From Patescibacteria group bacterium (GTDB taxonomy: Bacteria; Patescibacteriota; Gracilibacteria; UBA1369): 5,269 bases of DNA. Below, in pieces: positions 5,269 through 5,269 of the stretch. The stretch's first letter is position 1. Every line of letters starts with the position of its first letter. Both the position numbers and the translations under genes were made by a program. The notes beneath the pieces are model-generated. The model was given only the letters and a program-made list of their open reading frames with translations. It made no database searches and was not told the DNA's origin. The stretch lies in NCBI GenBank assembly GCA_018825335.1, contig JAHJEW010000071.1:1-5269 (forward strand). Reading direction: 5' to 3'.

Positions 5269-5269
5269 C

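Overview
This 5.27 kb stretch of bacterial chromosome carries five protein genes in two blocks that run towards each other. No tRNA, rRNA, CRISPR array, insertion sequence or phage gene is visible. Glutamate racemase implies a peptidoglycan wall, and an O-antigen ligase/polymerase-type protein implies surface polysaccharide. TGA, TAG and other stops are used normally (murI ends in TGA). None of the visible start codons has a strong Shine-Dalgarno sequence. GMP synthase is the long form (600 residues), known from eukaryotes and some bacteria such as Leptospira. The source is probably an uncultured bacterium with mid-range GC content. A Patescibacteria-like or similar deep lineage is possible, but the phylum cannot be fixed from this window.

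Layout: (1) 1-528, minus strand: the N-terminal 176 residues of a DUF881 membrane-anchored protein that runs off the left edge. (2) 529-646: a 118 bp divergent intergenic region. It holds promoter-like elements for both flanking genes, each placed so close to its ATG that the transcripts would be leaderless or nearly so. (3) 647-2604, plus strand: murI, then, overlapping it by 4 bp (ATGA), a 384-residue membrane protein that joins a PAP2-type lipid phosphatase to a dolichol-kinase/Dgk1-type CTP-dependent lipid kinase. (4) 2605-2608: only 4 bp separate the two convergent stop codons. (5) 2609-5268, minus strand: guaA, preceded 2 bp upstream by the 3' part of an O-antigen ligase/polymerase (Wzy_C) gene that runs off the right edge.

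How the genes fit together: murI makes D-glutamate for peptidoglycan. The phosphatase-kinase fusion has the parts to regenerate undecaprenyl phosphate (or a related polyprenyl phosphate) by two routes: dephosphorylating the pyrophosphate outside the membrane and phosphorylating the free alcohol inside. The Wzy_C protein would use lipid-linked glycans on the same carrier. Much of the window can therefore be read as an envelope-building locus, with guaA as the housekeeping exception. The PAP2-kinase fusion is the most notable item and the best candidate for an undescribed enzyme; its substrate is inferred.
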